Source of the DNA: an uncultured Bacteroidota bacterium
GTDB taxonomy: Bacteria; Bacteroidota; Bacteroidia; Flavobacteriales_D; Parvicellaceae
Assembly (NCBI GenBank): GCA_902536695.1
Contig: CACAYQ010000003.1
Span: 1-60,287 of the forward strand
Direction of reading: 5' to 3'
Length of the DNA stretch: 60,287 nucleotides
Part shown: positions 1-9,629 of the stretch, one piece after another
Numbering within the stretch: position 1 is the first letter of the stretch
Layout: each line of letters opens with the position of its first letter
Notes under the pieces: model-generated
What the model was told of the DNA's origin: nothing
What the model saw: the letters and a program-made list of their open reading frames with translations, nothing else
The model's database searches: none
Made by a program: the position numbers and the translations under genes

Positions 1-9
1 AGACCAAAA

Positions 10-363
10 TTAATTTAAGTGTAAGCTATCTTTCTTTGCCAATAAATCGATTTCCTCTTCAGGCCAATCTTCATCAGGTACACAACAATCTACAGGGCAA
101 ACAGCTGCACACTGGGGTTCTTCATGAAATCCTTTACACTCTGTACATTTGTCGGTGACAATAAAATAAACGTCCATGTCTACAGGTTCATTCGGATTAT
201 CTGAATCAACAGTGATCATTGAATTTTTTCCAGTGTAGGGACCTTTTAATGATGTTCCCTCGGAAAACTTCCATTCTGCACCACCTTCATAGATTGCCGT
301 ATTTGGACATTCAGGCTCGCAGGCACCGCAGTTTATACATTCATCAGTTATTTTTATGGCCAT
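10..363 (-). CDS. 4Fe-4S dicluster ferredoxin
   Basis: Predicted soluble electron carrier holding two [4Fe-4S] clusters, 117 aa. The first cluster motif is C9-x2-C12-x2-C15-x3-C19-P. The second half has C73, C76, C85, C89-P and an extra CC pair at 93-94, the spacing usual for the long-insert bacterial dicluster ferredoxins. I chose the ATG at 363 because it begins [13 protein letters not shown], the family's usual start; an upstream in-frame start to 390 would run through the promoter region. It is transcribed divergently from the acyl-CoA reductase next door. The redox partner cannot be told from sequence. Confidence 0.93.
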   Translation of the reverse strand: MAIKITDECINCGACEPECPNTAIYEGGAEWKFSEGTSLKGPYTGKNSMITVDSDNPNEPVDMDVYFIVTDKCTECKGFHEEPQCAAVCPVDCCVPDEDWPEEEIDLLAKKDSLHLN

Positions 364-377
364 TCTACAATGGTTTA

Positions 378-385
378 TATTTTTG
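378..385 (+). promoter_or_regulatory. Candidate -7 box for acyl-CoA reductase
   Basis: TATTTTTG matches the Bacteroidota -7 consensus TAnnTTTG and lies about 20 nt before the ATG at 406. It is interleaved with the opposite-strand box of the ferredoxin. No clear -33 TTG was located. Confidence 0.35.
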
Positions 386-387
386 TG

Positions 388-395
388 CAAATATA
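388..395 (-). promoter_or_regulatory. Candidate -7 box for ferredoxin
   Basis: On the minus strand TATATTTG, an exact match to TAnnTTTG, sits 25 nt before the ferredoxin ATG. With the box at 378-385 it makes a compact divergent promoter. Confidence 0.4.
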
Positions 396-405
396 GAAAT
401 TGAAT

Positions 406-1470
406 ATGACTACAAATACTTTTGTTGATAGAAAAGCTGCATTATCTCAGTGGGGAGCTTCACTAAGATGGTTGTTAAAATCAGAGGAGTGGAATGGTTA
501 TGAAATGGGAATTGAAGAAAGTATTTACAATGAATTTAAATCGGTAGTTGAATTAGCTAATGTTAAAAACCCCTGGTTTACAGAAAAAATGATCCATCAT
601 TCGTTATCTGTGTGGTCAGATCAGATTACACCAGAAAATATAGACAATTGGCTTAACAGTTACTCCATACCAAATCACTCTTCTTCTAAATCAGTATTGC
701 TCATTTTGGCAGGAAATTTACCTATGGTGGGATGGCATGACTTTATTTGTTGTTACCTATTAGGTTTTAAGGTAAAGATTAAACTATCAAAAAGTGACGA
801 TGTGATTATTCAATTTATGATTAAAATTCTTTCATTATTTTCCACTGATCTCATGAATCAGACTGAGATAGTTAATGGGAAAGTGAAAGATTATGATATT
901 GTTATAGCTACAGGAAGTAATAATACCAATAGATACTTTGAATATTATTTTGGAAAAACCCCGCACTTGTTTAGAAAAAATAGAACGTCAGTTGCAATAG
1001 TTGACAATCAAACCACAGAAAATGATCTGAACAAACTTTCTAAAGATGTCTTTGATTATTTTGGACTAGGTTGTAGATCTGTAACTAAGTTATATATAGA
1101 AAAAGGGTTTGATATCAATTCCATATTTAAATCCTTTTATCATGCTAAAGAGGTAATGAATCATGTGAAATACATGAACAATTACGATTATAACAAAGCC
1201 ATTTATTTACTAGAAGATATTTCATTTTTGGACAACGGGTTTATGATTCTTAGAGAAAATGAAAATTTACATTCACCCGTTAGTGTGGTCAATTATGAGT
1301 ATTTTGAAAACATAGTTGAATTGAACGAAAAATTAAAGTATATTCAAGACGAAATCCAATGCAGAGTTGGAATAGAAGGTGTAGCTTACGGAACAGCACA
1401 GAATCCCTCGCTTTCTGATTATGCTGATGGAGTGGACACCATACAATTTTTAATTAATAATTTAAATTAA
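406..1470 (+). CDS. Acyl-CoA reductase, LuxC-like (ALDH superfamily)
   Basis: Likely reduces an acyl thioester to an aldehyde with NAD(P)H. 354 aa from the ATG at 406. The Rossmann-region motif [12 protein letters not shown] (residues 101-112), [16 protein letters not shown] (167-182) and the catalytic-cysteine segment [12 protein letters not shown] with Cys223 fit the LuxC/acyl-CoA reductase family. In Bacteroidota this gene is commonly found next to a dicluster ferredoxin, as here. The carbonic anhydrase starts 5 nt after its stop, so the two are probably co-transcribed. The physiological substrate is not known for this lineage. Confidence 0.85.
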   Translation: MTTNTFVDRKAALSQWGASLRWLLKSEEWNGYEMGIEESIYNEFKSVVELANVKNPWFTEKMIHHSLSVWSDQITPENIDNWLNSYSIPNHSSSKSVLLILAGNLPMVGWHDFICCYLLGFKVKIKLSKSDDVIIQFMIKILSLFSTDLMNQTEIVNGKVKDYDIVIATGSNNTNRYFEYYFGKTPHLFRKNRTSVAIVDNQTTENDLNKLSKDVFDYFGLGCRSVTKLYIEKGFDINSIFKSFYHAKEVMNHVKYMNNYDYNKAIYLLEDISFLDNGFMILRENENLHSPVSVVNYEYFENIVELNEKLKYIQDEIQCRVGIEGVAYGTAQNPSLSDYADGVDTIQFLINNLN

Positions 1471-1475
1471 TAGAC

Positions 1476-2039
1476 ATGAACGTAAATCAAATCCAAGAGA
1501 GATTAAAAGAAGGCAACAAAAGATACGTGAGTGATCTAGAAAACCCCTCAAGTGATAAGGAATTAAGAGGTTCTTTAACTGGAGGACAACAACCCTTTGC
1601 AATCGTATTAAGTTGTGCTGACTCTAGAGTTGTACCAGAAATGATATTTGACTGTAATATTGGAGAACTATTTGTAGTTAGGGTTGCGGGAAATATTGCG
1701 AATAAAAGTTCGATTGCGAGTATAGAATATGCAGTTGCTCACCTAAATTGTAAAATGATTTTAGTTTTAGGACATGAAAGTTGCGGAGCTGTTACCGCTG
1801 CAGTTAATGGAGGAGATAATGGGCCAAATTTAAATCACTTGACTGATCATATTGCAAATGCAGTACATGCTGGACAGGGCAAGGAACTTGCAGATGTAAT
1901 TAAAATTAATGCGGCTGACAACGCAAAAGCTTTAGCATCTAACAGTCAAATAATCGGTGATGCTGTTGTAAATAATAGCGTTGTGATAAAATCAGCATAC
2001 TATAATTTAGGAAGTGGAGTAGTTGATTTTATAGACTGA
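1476..2039 (+). CDS. Beta-class carbonic anhydrase
   Basis: Interconverts CO2 and bicarbonate in the cytoplasm. 187 aa, usual length for compact beta-CAs. Zinc ligands and the catalytic dyad are all visible: Cys47-x-Asp49-x-Arg51 in LSCADSR and His100-x2-Cys103 in LGHESCG. It follows the acyl-CoA reductase by 5 nt and its stop lies 1 nt from the convergent phosphoribosyltransferase stop. Confidence 0.95.
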   Translation: MNVNQIQERLKEGNKRYVSDLENPSSDKELRGSLTGGQQPFAIVLSCADSRVVPEMIFDCNIGELFVVRVAGNIANKSSIASIEYAVAHLNCKMILVLGHESCGAVTAAVNGGDNGPNLNHLTDHIANAVHAGQGKELADVIKINAADNAKALASNSQIIGDAVVNNSVVIKSAYYNLGSGVVDFID

Positions 2040-2040
2040 A

Positions 2041-2529
2041 CTAGACTAAAAACACTTCATATTTTCCACTAGTTATTTTTACGGATATGTGTTCCTGAAG
2101 GGTAGTAGACAGTGTTAATCCAGCCCAATCAGCCTTTATAGGAAATGATCTATGTCTTCTGTCAATAAGAGAAATTGTTTTCATTCCAGCGATTTGCATT
2201 GATGTTAAATAAGCTGCTGCGTGCATTAACGTCTTTCCCGTGTTAAGCACATCGTCTATTAAGATCACTTTTTTGTTCTTTAAGTTTATAACTGGACTAA
2301 GTTCGATATTTTCAATTGCTGGAGTTTTTTTATTGACTTTTAACTCTACAAGAGAGATGTTAAATTCACCTTTTAATTTTTCTGTAAAATATTCAGCTAA
2401 TGAAAATCCATTTTTACTAATTCCAACTAATACAAGATTTTTTTCATTGAAATTATCTTCTATTATTTGATGAGTAATTCGTTGAAGTTTTTTTATGACT
2501 TCTTCATGATTTAAAATTTGATTTTTCAC
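2041..2529 (-). CDS. Phosphoribosyltransferase (PyrR/Hpt-like)
   Basis: 162 aa type I PRTase. The PRPP-binding motif VILIDDVLNTGKTLMHA occupies residues 88-104. The N-terminal part (LVLVGISKNGFSLAEYF) resembles PyrR and hypoxanthine PRTases. A uracil/PyrR-like role is likely but the base specificity cannot be read from the sequence. It is 21 nt downstream of the TonB receptor stop on the same strand. Confidence 0.75.
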   Translation of the reverse strand: MKNQILNHEEVIKKLQRITHQIIEDNFNEKNLVLVGISKNGFSLAEYFTEKLKGEFNISLVELKVNKKTPAIENIELSPVINLKNKKVILIDDVLNTGKTLMHAAAYLTSMQIAGMKTISLIDRRHRSFPIKADWAGLTLSTTLQEHISVKITSGKYEVFLV

Positions 2530-2550
2530 CTTACTTCTTTTTTATGAAAT

Positions 2551-5199
2551 TCAAAATCTTGCTACTAATTTAAGATTTAATCTTCTGGAAGTTAAAAAAC
2601 TAGGAACGGAATATTTTCTTCCACTTACATCGTTAATCCAAGTATAATTCGTTGTATTTGATATATCTAGTAGATTAAACACTTCAAAAGCAATCCACAT
2701 GGCATCTATTTTATGAATAATTGATTTTTTGCTGTATTTTGATTTGTCCGTGGTCGATTGAATTAAATCTTTCGAAAATCCAATATCAATTCTTCTATAG
2801 AGAGATGATCTGAGAGTATCTGAAAATCGTTCATTTCCTGGCGGCCCATAAGGTAAACGCGTTCCAAACAGAATATTTATGTTCAGTTTCATTGTACTCC
2901 ACTTTATTTTCTCTGTGTCCCAATCATCAGGCATCTCATCTTGAAAAAATAGAGAAAAGGATAACCTCTGATCAGTAGGTCTTGGAATGTAGCCTGGTTC
3001 AATAAAAGAACTATCAGTTGCAATATTGTCTATTGTATATCCAGGTACTATTTTTTCGCCATTTGCATTGAAATAATGATAGTACCCATCATTTGTGATA
3101 TCCTCTTTGGTTTGCAACCAACTTAATGAAGCATAGGACTGTATTCCTTTCACAAATTCACCATTAATTTTAAAGTCAATTCCTCTTGCATATCCTGTTG
3201 CGTTATTTTCTCCGTAATAATTTACTCTTACATTTTCTATTTCATAAGGAATAATATCATCTAGTAACTTGTAATATAACTCAGAACCTGCCTTAAATTT
3301 TCTTCCCCACATATCAAACACCATATCTCCTCCTAACACAAAGTGGATGGATTTCTGTGCTCTTATTCCAGGGTTTAATTCACCCGACAAATTTCTTGCT
3401 GCCCTGAAAAAAGGAGGTTGATAATAATAACCCGTAGCTGCTCTAAAAGTAATATTTCTTCTGTAATAGGCATTATTTTCAAATTTGTATATGGCAGGTT
3501 TCCATTTGAAGTTAATTCTTGGAGAAAATACAGTTTGTTGATTATAAGTCCAATGGTTTCCTCGAATTCCAACTGTCAAGGTGAAATAATCGTCATCAAA
3601 GAAACTGGTATCTACATGTTTTTTTTGTAGAGAATCATGGTTTAGAAGTTCAATTTTTCTTTGCTTATTAAATCGAATTCTGTGTTGAAGAAAACCTGTT
3701 ATTCTAGAAGAATTCATTTCTGTATTGGCATGAACAGCTTTGCTTAGCTCAAGATATTGGTATGGAATATTTGCTGGGTTAGTATAACCTATGCTGTCTG
3801 ACGGTTTGGGAGTGTTAAAACGAGATGAATCAATGTAATTCCATTCATTTATATTATTAGTGACATAATCTCGTTGGAATTTTACTCCCCAATTTGTTCT
3901 ACTGTTGTCTTGCTGAAAATCGCCTTTATGGTAAATATTATATACATTGGCTTTCAACTCATTTCTTGCGTGATTTAAAAATGCACCAACTCCTCTGTTG
4001 TAGGCGACTTCGCCATATTCGTCACTCCCCAAATCCCGTTCTAATTCATCAAGCCTGTATTCACCTAATACATCGAAAAATTCAGTCTCATCTGTATTAA
4101 AAGTGGATACAAAGTAATTCAGATTTAATTTCTCTGATACCTGATGCTTTAGCGTTAGTGCACTCATCCATGTTTTAAATTGAGTATTCTCTTGTCCTTC
4201 ATAATACACCGTAAATCTCAAGGCTTCATTTATACTTCCAAAATTAGTTTCTCTGTTTTCAGGTTGGACTGAGAATAGATTATTCGCTAGGCTACCGTAA
4301 TAGCTTAATTTTATATCCTCGTTTACTTGATAGTTGATTAATCCTTGTACATCTGTAAATCGTGGCTTATATTCTCCTTTTGTATCCAAGACTCCTAATA
4401 AGTAAGCATTAGTTCTGTATCGAACACCCACATTGTAATTTAGTCTATTGTTTATTTTATCTTGAATTTGAAATTGTGCACCAAGTAAACTAGTTGTAAT
4501 ATTTGCTCCAAATGATTTTGGTTCTCTGTAAGTAATGTCTAATACACTAGAAAGTTTATCCCCATAAATGGCATCAAAACCACCTGCTGAAAAAAGGATG
4601 TTTTCAATCATAGAGGGATTTATAAAACTCAGTCCTTCTTGTTGCCCAGATCGAGCTAAAAATGGTCGGTATACTTCAATTCCGTTTACATATATTAAGT
4701 TTTCATCAAAGTTGCCTCCCCTTACATTAAATCCTGAAGATAATTCATTGTTTTGTCGTACTCCAAAACCTATGGATGAAAGCAGACCTTCAATATTTGA
4801 ACTCGGAAGAGCCACGTTTGAGGCATCAATAGTGGGTAATAATTCTATTGGTGAACTACCTGGGTCTACATATTCTACTTCTAGCGTTTTTAGGGTTTTG
4901 TTTTTAAGTTTAACATTTAATTCTATGTCATTTTTTGCCGATATTTTTTTCTCTACCTTTTTATAATTTACGTGAGAAAAATATATGGATACTTTTTTTT
5001 CTGTTGGGATATTTAATTGGTATTCTCCTTTATCGTTTGAAGTGGTTCCTTTATTGTGGTAGGGTTCTATTACACTTACATCACGAATTGGGTTCCCCTT
5101 TTCGTCTTTGATTACTCCACTAATTTTGATCGTTTGAGCCTGCATGAAAGCGCATATAAACGAGAAAAAAGCAATAGAAAATAATCGATTTAGCGTCAT
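2551..5199 (-). CDS. TonB-dependent outer-membrane receptor
   Basis: 882 aa. Signal peptide (start MTLNRLFSIAFF, cleavage after AQ), then a carboxypeptidase-like regulatory domain (about residues 25-110, GVIKDEKGNPIRDVSV), a plug domain (LLSSIGFGVRQNN, FNVRGGNFDENLIYVNG) and a beta-barrel ending in a C-terminal aromatic, LNLKLVARF. The ATG at 5199 was preferred because it gives a clean signal peptide and starts 2 nt after the upstream gene's stop; a longer reading to 5250 overlaps that gene. No SusD partner is adjacent, so the substrate is unknown. Confidence 0.9.
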   Translation of the reverse strand: MTLNRLFSIAFFSFICAFMQAQTIKISGVIKDEKGNPIRDVSVIEPYHNKGTTSNDKGEYQLNIPTEKKVSIYFSHVNYKKVEKKISAKNDIELNVKLKNKTLKTLEVEYVDPGSSPIELLPTIDASNVALPSSNIEGLLSSIGFGVRQNNELSSGFNVRGGNFDENLIYVNGIEVYRPFLARSGQQEGLSFINPSMIENILFSAGGFDAIYGDKLSSVLDITYREPKSFGANITTSLLGAQFQIQDKINNRLNYNVGVRYRTNAYLLGVLDTKGEYKPRFTDVQGLINYQVNEDIKLSYYGSLANNLFSVQPENRETNFGSINEALRFTVYYEGQENTQFKTWMSALTLKHQVSEKLNLNYFVSTFNTDETEFFDVLGEYRLDELERDLGSDEYGEVAYNRGVGAFLNHARNELKANVYNIYHKGDFQQDNSRTNWGVKFQRDYVTNNINEWNYIDSSRFNTPKPSDSIGYTNPANIPYQYLELSKAVHANTEMNSSRITGFLQHRIRFNKQRKIELLNHDSLQKKHVDTSFFDDDYFTLTVGIRGNHWTYNQQTVFSPRINFKWKPAIYKFENNAYYRRNITFRAATGYYYQPPFFRAARNLSGELNPGIRAQKSIHFVLGGDMVFDMWGRKFKAGSELYYKLLDDIIPYEIENVRVNYYGENNATGYARGIDFKINGEFVKGIQSYASLSWLQTKEDITNDGYYHYFNANGEKIVPGYTIDNIATDSSFIEPGYIPRPTDQRLSFSLFFQDEMPDDWDTEKIKWSTMKLNINILFGTRLPYGPPGNERFSDTLRSSLYRRIDIGFSKDLIQSTTDKSKYSKKSIIHKIDAMWIAFEVFNLLDISNTTNYTWINDVSGRKYSVPSFLTSRRLNLKLVARF

Positions 5200-5201
5200 G
5201 T

Positions 5202-5825
5202 CTAATTTTTGAAATCCCCTCTTTTCCAAGCCTCGATAAATTTTGCCCAAGCAATTGGATTTAACAAATTGTTCGGTGGGTATTGACCAGCATAATATAA
5301 TTTACTTTGTATTTGCTGTTGTTGCCATTTGAAATTTAATCCACCATCCATCGGAGTGAACTGCATCCTTTCATTAAGTTGAGATCTGGACAAGTTTTTC
5401 ATTGCTCTTTTATAGTCATCATTTGGAATTTCTGTTTCTACAAAAGCTTTTGCAAATTGTTCTTTTGATGGCCATGGATATACAACGGCTGTTTTAAGCA
5501 AAATAGTATCTTGGAATAGAACCTGAATGAGAGAGTATTTATTTGTTGATAACGTGTCAGGTATGACAAAAGATGTTTTTTTATACCCAATACAACTGAA
5601 ATTTATAGTATCGCCCTTGTTAGCTACAAAAGAGAAATAGCCAAAATAATCTGATGTGGTTCCTCTTTTAGTCTTTTTATCGATGATGCTGCAATAGGGG
5701 ACAGGTTGCAAACTGTCTTGTGAAATTACAACTCCACTAAACTGAATTAAATTGGTTTGTGAAACTGAATTTTTGGTAATTCCAAAAAGCATTACTAGTA
5801 TGATACAACTGTAAACTCGGATCAA
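5202..5825 (-). CDS. Carboxypeptidase-like regulatory domain protein
   Basis: 207 aa exported protein. The hydrophobic N-terminus (RVYSCIILVMLFGITK) ends at a VSQ site. A beta-sandwich carboxypeptidase-D regulatory-like domain follows (FSGVVISQDSLQPVPYCSI, GTTSDYFGYFSF) with a C-terminal region rich in Q and aromatic residues. It lies 2 nt upstream of the TonB receptor and is probably its partner lipoprotein-like or periplasmic component. Function unknown. Confidence 0.8.
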   Translation of the reverse strand: MIRVYSCIILVMLFGITKNSVSQTNLIQFSGVVISQDSLQPVPYCSIIDKKTKRGTTSDYFGYFSFVANKGDTINFSCIGYKKTSFVIPDTLSTNKYSLIQVLFQDTILLKTAVVYPWPSKEQFAKAFVETEIPNDDYKRAMKNLSRSQLNERMQFTPMDGGLNFKWQQQQIQSKLYYAGQYPPNNLLNPIAWAKFIEAWKRGDFKN

Positions 5826-5854
5826 TTTTTAAATTTAATCATGTAAATTTAAAG

Positions 5855-6913
5855 ATGCTAAGTTTTAAATTGATATCAGCTAAACTGTTTTTTGTCATTT
5901 TTTGTGTATTACAGGGTTCATCGCAAATTATTTACCCAATTGCTAACTACAGTTCTGTTGGTGATATTGCTTACAGGTCTAACTTTAATCCAGATTTAAA
6001 CTTAGATTTTTATGCTGCTGGTCCAAACTTTAATTGGGATTTTTCATCTATTCTATATTTAGGTCAAGATTCTTTGGTAAACTCTGAAGTTAATCAAACC
6101 CCATTTGCTTATCAACTCTTTTTTAATAATATTTTTTTGTACCCAAACCATGTAGCCAATTTTGCCCAAAAAGGATTGGACATAGATGCAGTACCTAATT
6201 TACAAATAACAGACCGATTTGATTACTTTCGAACCTCCTCATCTAGTTTAAAAAAAGTAGGTTTTGGTGCAAATATTAATGGACTACCAGCTTCAGTTCG
6301 ATATGATACGATTGAAACCATATATAATTTTCCTCTTTCCTACGGAGATGCTGACTCTTCTAGGGCATATTATCTAGCTTCTTTACCATCGCTAGGCGCC
6401 TATGGACAATGGATAAGAAGAGAGTATGAGGTGGATGGCTGGGGTTCATTACAAACTCCTTTTCAAACTTATGACGTCATTAGAGTACGAACTACAATAA
6501 AACAAAGAGATACTTTATATGTGGATCAGTTTCAATTTGGAACCACATTTGATCAACCCGATATCACCTTATTACAATGGTTTAGTTTAAATGAAGGATT
6601 CCCTGTCTTAGAAGTGTCTTTTCAAGGTGGATTTCCTATTCAGTCATGGTATTTAGATCAATTACATGTTGGAGTTAATGATAAGGAAAAAGACATAACT
6701 TGTTATCCAAATCCAACAACAGATAGGGTTTCTTTCAATGCTAATAATCTCTCCAAAGGATTTATAGTTGAATTGCTGGATGGGGTTGGAAATCAAATTT
6801 TTTCTTGCGAAGAATGCCTTTCTATTTCATTAGGTCACCTGAGCAATGGGATTTATATTGTAAAAGTGTACTCAAATAAAGATCAAGAAGTTTTTAGGAT
6901 ATTAAAACAGTAA
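5855..6913 (+). CDS. Secreted protein with T9SS C-terminal sorting domain
   Basis: 352 aa. Signal peptide ends near GSSQ (residue 24). The central roughly 240 residues are not recognised. The last about 80 residues form a type A T9SS sorting domain: CYPNPTTDRVSF, then VELLDGVGNQIF, ending with NGIYIVKVYSN and FRILKQ. Divergent from the TonB pair. Predicted to be secreted and attached at the cell surface. Confidence 0.85.
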   Translation: MLSFKLISAKLFFVIFCVLQGSSQIIYPIANYSSVGDIAYRSNFNPDLNLDFYAAGPNFNWDFSSILYLGQDSLVNSEVNQTPFAYQLFFNNIFLYPNHVANFAQKGLDIDAVPNLQITDRFDYFRTSSSSLKKVGFGANINGLPASVRYDTIETIYNFPLSYGDADSSRAYYLASLPSLGAYGQWIRREYEVDGWGSLQTPFQTYDVIRVRTTIKQRDTLYVDQFQFGTTFDQPDITLLQWFSLNEGFPVLEVSFQGGFPIQSWYLDQLHVGVNDKEKDITCYPNPTTDRVSFNANNLSKGFIVELLDGVGNQIFSCEECLSISLGHLSNGIYIVKVYSNKDQEVFRILKQ

Positions 6914-7115
6914 AACCCCAATGCCAATTCATAAAATGAGGATAACAACATTTTAATATTTATTATTTGATTGACGGTGATCCCCTAAAACAATTTCTGT
7001 AGAGACATTAAAAGATAGAATATAATTTAGATAGGCTATAAAATATTTTCCAAATAGATCTGCTAAAGCTCATACAGGTATTACACTTAATATCAAAACA
7101 GTAATGAGCTTTAAT

Positions 7116-7868
7116 TCAAATTAATTTTTGAGCCCACAAAATTAATCTTTCGCTGTTAGTATGATAGTTTTCAAGTTCATAATTTCCAAACGTAGAGTGA
7201 ATAGTGTAGCCTGTTTTCAATAGCATTTCCTCAAAATCATTTAAATCAAATAGTTGTACTTTTTCATTGAAATGAAATTGTTTATTTCCATCCTTAATTT
7301 TAATTTTTTTAAGAATAAAATTTCCGGATATACATTTTTCAATATTAAAATGAACATCATTAATTCTTTTTTCTTCGGAGCTAAATTTATCATTTCTAAT
7401 GACATCAGGGTTTAAGAAATCAACTAGTAGATGACCGTTTTTTTTGAGTTGTTGATGAACACATTTTAGTACATCTAAATTTTCTTCAATGGTGTTAAAA
7501 TAACCAAAGCTTGTAAACAGGTTGAAAACGTAATCATATTTTGTATTGTGATTGAAATTTCTCATGTCACCTATGAAGAATTTCATGTTATCTTTTTTAG
7601 TTGAATTAGCAATTTTGATGTTGTTTTTAGATAAATCTAAGCCATGCACAGAGTTGAAAAAAGAGCTCATCTTTAAAGCATGCCTTCCTTTTCCACACCC
7701 TAAATCCAATACGGTAGCCTCAGGATCAAGTTTTAATTTTTGGACTATATTTTTAATGAATAAATCAGCTTCATTTTGACTTCTGTTTTGATATAGAAGG
7801 TGATAATATTCAGAATTGAACCAATCTTCAAACCATTCATTTTTTTTCACTCTTTCATTTTTATCCAA
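7116..7868 (-). CDS. SAM-dependent methyltransferase (class I)
   Basis: 250 aa. Motif I VLDLGCGKGRHAL (residues 53-65) and an acidic residue at the end of beta-2 (HGLDLS) identify a Rossmann methyltransferase, with FIGDMRNF as the motif II region. The substrate is unknown. It stands alone between the T9SS protein and the SiaB gene. The 200 nt downstream (6914-7115) hold no gene I can support. Confidence 0.85.
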   Translation of the reverse strand: MDKNERVKKNEWFEDWFNSEYYHLLYQNRSQNEADLFIKNIVQKLKLDPEATVLDLGCGKGRHALKMSSFFNSVHGLDLSKNNIKIANSTKKDNMKFFIGDMRNFNHNTKYDYVFNLFTSFGYFNTIEENLDVLKCVHQQLKKNGHLLVDFLNPDVIRNDKFSSEEKRINDVHFNIEKCISGNFILKKIKIKDGNKQFHFNEKVQLFDLNDFEEMLLKTGYTIHSTFGNYELENYHTNSERLILWAQKLI

Positions 7869-7927
7869 AACTAGTATTTTAATTAGTTAGATCGTCCTAT
7901 TTAGTGCTAGAGCTAATAACAATTTAT

Positions 7928-7935
7928 TATATTTG
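7928..7935 (+). promoter_or_regulatory. Candidate -7 box for siaB-like gene
   Basis: TATATTTG, an exact TAnnTTTG match, sits 8 nt before the ATG at 7944. The transcript would have almost no leader. Confidence 0.4.
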
Positions 7936-7943
7936 CATCTGTA

Positions 7944-8504
7944 ATGAACACGGATATTTTTGATTTATATAAATTGATGGAAAGAGATTATGTTCTCTTG
8001 GCCTTTAAAGGTTCTATCACTTCTGAGCTTTTAAGCTCAGTTTTTCAAATTATGGAGTCAAAAATGGAAGATTTACAAGATTCACCTAAAATAAGAAAAC
8101 GAGTATTCAATGTATTAGTTGAATGTTTACAAAATCTTTATCATCACATAGATGAATTTGAAATAGTTGGATCACCCGAAGAGCTTGCTGAAAAAAAGTC
8201 CGCTATTTTCAGTATTAGTAGAACCCCAGAGTCCTATGATATAGTCACAGGAAACTACATTGATCAGGCTAATGTAAAAGACATTTCCCAGAAAATTGAA
8301 TACATTAATTCTCTTGACAAAGATGAATTAAAAGCGTATTACAAAGAGGTGCTAAACAATGGGGTGTTGAGTAAAAAAGGTGGGGGTGGCTTAGGTCTTA
8401 TTGATATAGCAAGAAGATCGGGATCAAAATTAGATTACAATATCAGAGAAATTAGCGATAGTTTTTCTTTCTTTACATTAACAGTTAAAATTTTAAAAAA
8501 ATAG
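7944..8504 (+). CDS. SiaB-family protein kinase (DUF6272)
   Basis: 186 aa GHKL-fold kinase-like protein. The N-box is in VFNVLVECLQNLYHH (residues 54-68) and the glycine-rich ATP lid is KKGGGGLGLIDIARRSG (about 141-157). In Pseudomonas, SiaB phosphorylates SiaC to control biofilm signalling; that is established for the family. Here the gene is followed 4 nt later by a DUF1987/SiaC-like gene, so a kinase-substrate pair is likely. No SiaA or SiaD partner is nearby, so the output is open. Confidence 0.82.
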   Translation: MNTDIFDLYKLMERDYVLLAFKGSITSELLSSVFQIMESKMEDLQDSPKIRKRVFNVLVECLQNLYHHIDEFEIVGSPEELAEKKSAIFSISRTPESYDIVTGNYIDQANVKDISQKIEYINSLDKDELKAYYKEVLNNGVLSKKGGGGLGLIDIARRSGSKLDYNIREISDSFSFFTLTVKILKK

Positions 8505-8508
8505 AACC

Positions 8509-8883
8509 ATGGGAGATTTTATATTAGAAGGGTCAGCTAAAACACCAGTAGTAGAACTAAAAAGCAGTGGTGATTTGCTTTTGAAAGGTAGATCTATTCC
8601 AGAAAATTCAATTGAATTTTACAAGCCAATAATTGATTGGATTGATTCTTATAGTCAATCTGTAAGCGAAAAAACTGTTTTAAGTGTTCAACTGGAATAT
8701 TTCAATACCAGTTCCTCTAAATGTATACTAGATGTATTTAAAAAATTAGAATCTTTAAGTGGAACTAATGTGGAAGTTAAATGGTATTATGAAGAAGATG
8801 ACGAGGATATGTTAGAAGCAGGTGAAGATTATGAAGCCATTATTGATTTACCTTTTGAAATGATTGAAGTAGAAGAAATCTAA
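8509..8883 (+). CDS. SiaC-like regulatory phosphoprotein (DUF1987)
   Basis: 124 aa. Fits DUF1987: an N-terminal beta strand region (KTPVVELKSSGDLLLKGRS), ENSIEFYKPIIDWIDSY, then LEYFNTSSSKCILDVFKKL carrying the Ser/Thr cluster (about residues 66-69) that corresponds to the phospho-site region in SiaC. Acidic C-terminus. Co-oriented with the kinase and followed by a strong terminator, so the two form a unit. Confidence 0.82.
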   Translation: MGDFILEGSAKTPVVELKSSGDLLLKGRSIPENSIEFYKPIIDWIDSYSQSVSEKTVLSVQLEYFNTSSSKCILDVFKKLESLSGTNVEVKWYYEEDDEDMLEAGEDYEAIIDLPFEMIEVEEI

Positions 8884-8907
8884 TATTAACCATATTTAGT
8901 TAATTTT

Positions 8908-8938
8908 AAGGCTGTCATTCACGACAGCCTTTTTTTTT
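8908..8938 (+). terminator. Rho-independent terminator after siaC-like gene
   Basis: Perfect 9-bp stem AAGGCTGTC/GACAGCCTT with a 6-nt loop (attcac), followed by a run of T. The T-run ends at the cmk start codon (8939), so no independent cmk promoter fits between terminator and gene. Confidence 0.9.
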
Positions 8939-9625
8939 ATGAAAAATTATATTATTTCCATAGATGGCCATTCAGGATGTGGAAAAAGTACTCTAGCTAA
9001 AAAACTAGCTTTAGAGTTGCGGTACACCTACGTTGATACTGGTGCTATGTATAGAGCGGTAGCTCTTTTTGCTCTTCAAAATGGTTTGATAGATGAAAAA
9101 GGTAAATTAAAAGCGGATGCAATCAATGAGGTAGAAAAACTAGTAATTGATTTTACCGAGCCAAATGAACAGGGGGAGAGTTATATTCAATTGAATGGTC
9201 TCGTTGTGGAAAAAGAAATTAGATCCATTGAGGTTTCTGACAGAGTAAGCGAAGTTAGTAAACATGAATTCATCAGAAGAAAATTAGTATTAATTCAACA
9301 AAAATTCGGTAAAGAACAAAATATAGTAATGGATGGAAGAGATATAGGAACAGTAGTTTTTCCAAATGCCGATATCAAATTTTGGATAAAGGCATCTGCT
9401 CAAAAAAGAGCAGAAAGAAGGTGGGAAGAGTATAAGTCCAAGGGTGAGTATGTTGAATTTCAAAAAGTACTTGATAATATTATTTCAAGAGACAAGCAAG
9501 ATTCTAACAGAGAAGTAAGTCCCCTAAAAAAACCAAAAGGAGCAATTGAGATAGACACTTCTAATATTAATATAGAGCAGACTTGTGATTTGGCATTGTC
9601 CTATGTAAAAAAATTATTACCCTAG
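8939..9625 (+). CDS. cmk: Cytidylate kinase
   Basis: Phosphorylates CMP/dCMP with ATP. 228 aa, family length. P-loop GHSGCGKST at residues 10-18, DTGAMYRAV in the nucleotide-binding region, and MDGRDIGTVVFP plus the lid RAERRWEEYK. First gene of a tight set cmk-truA-ABC exporter: truA starts 4 nt later. Its start codon directly abuts the upstream terminator. Confidence 0.97.
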   Translation: MKNYIISIDGHSGCGKSTLAKKLALELRYTYVDTGAMYRAVALFALQNGLIDEKGKLKADAINEVEKLVIDFTEPNEQGESYIQLNGLVVEKEIRSIEVSDRVSEVSKHEFIRRKLVLIQQKFGKEQNIVMDGRDIGTVVFPNADIKFWIKASAQKRAERRWEEYKSKGEYVEFQKVLDNIISRDKQDSNREVSPLKKPKGAIEIDTSNINIEQTCDLALSYVKKLLP

Positions 9626-9629
9626 CTAA

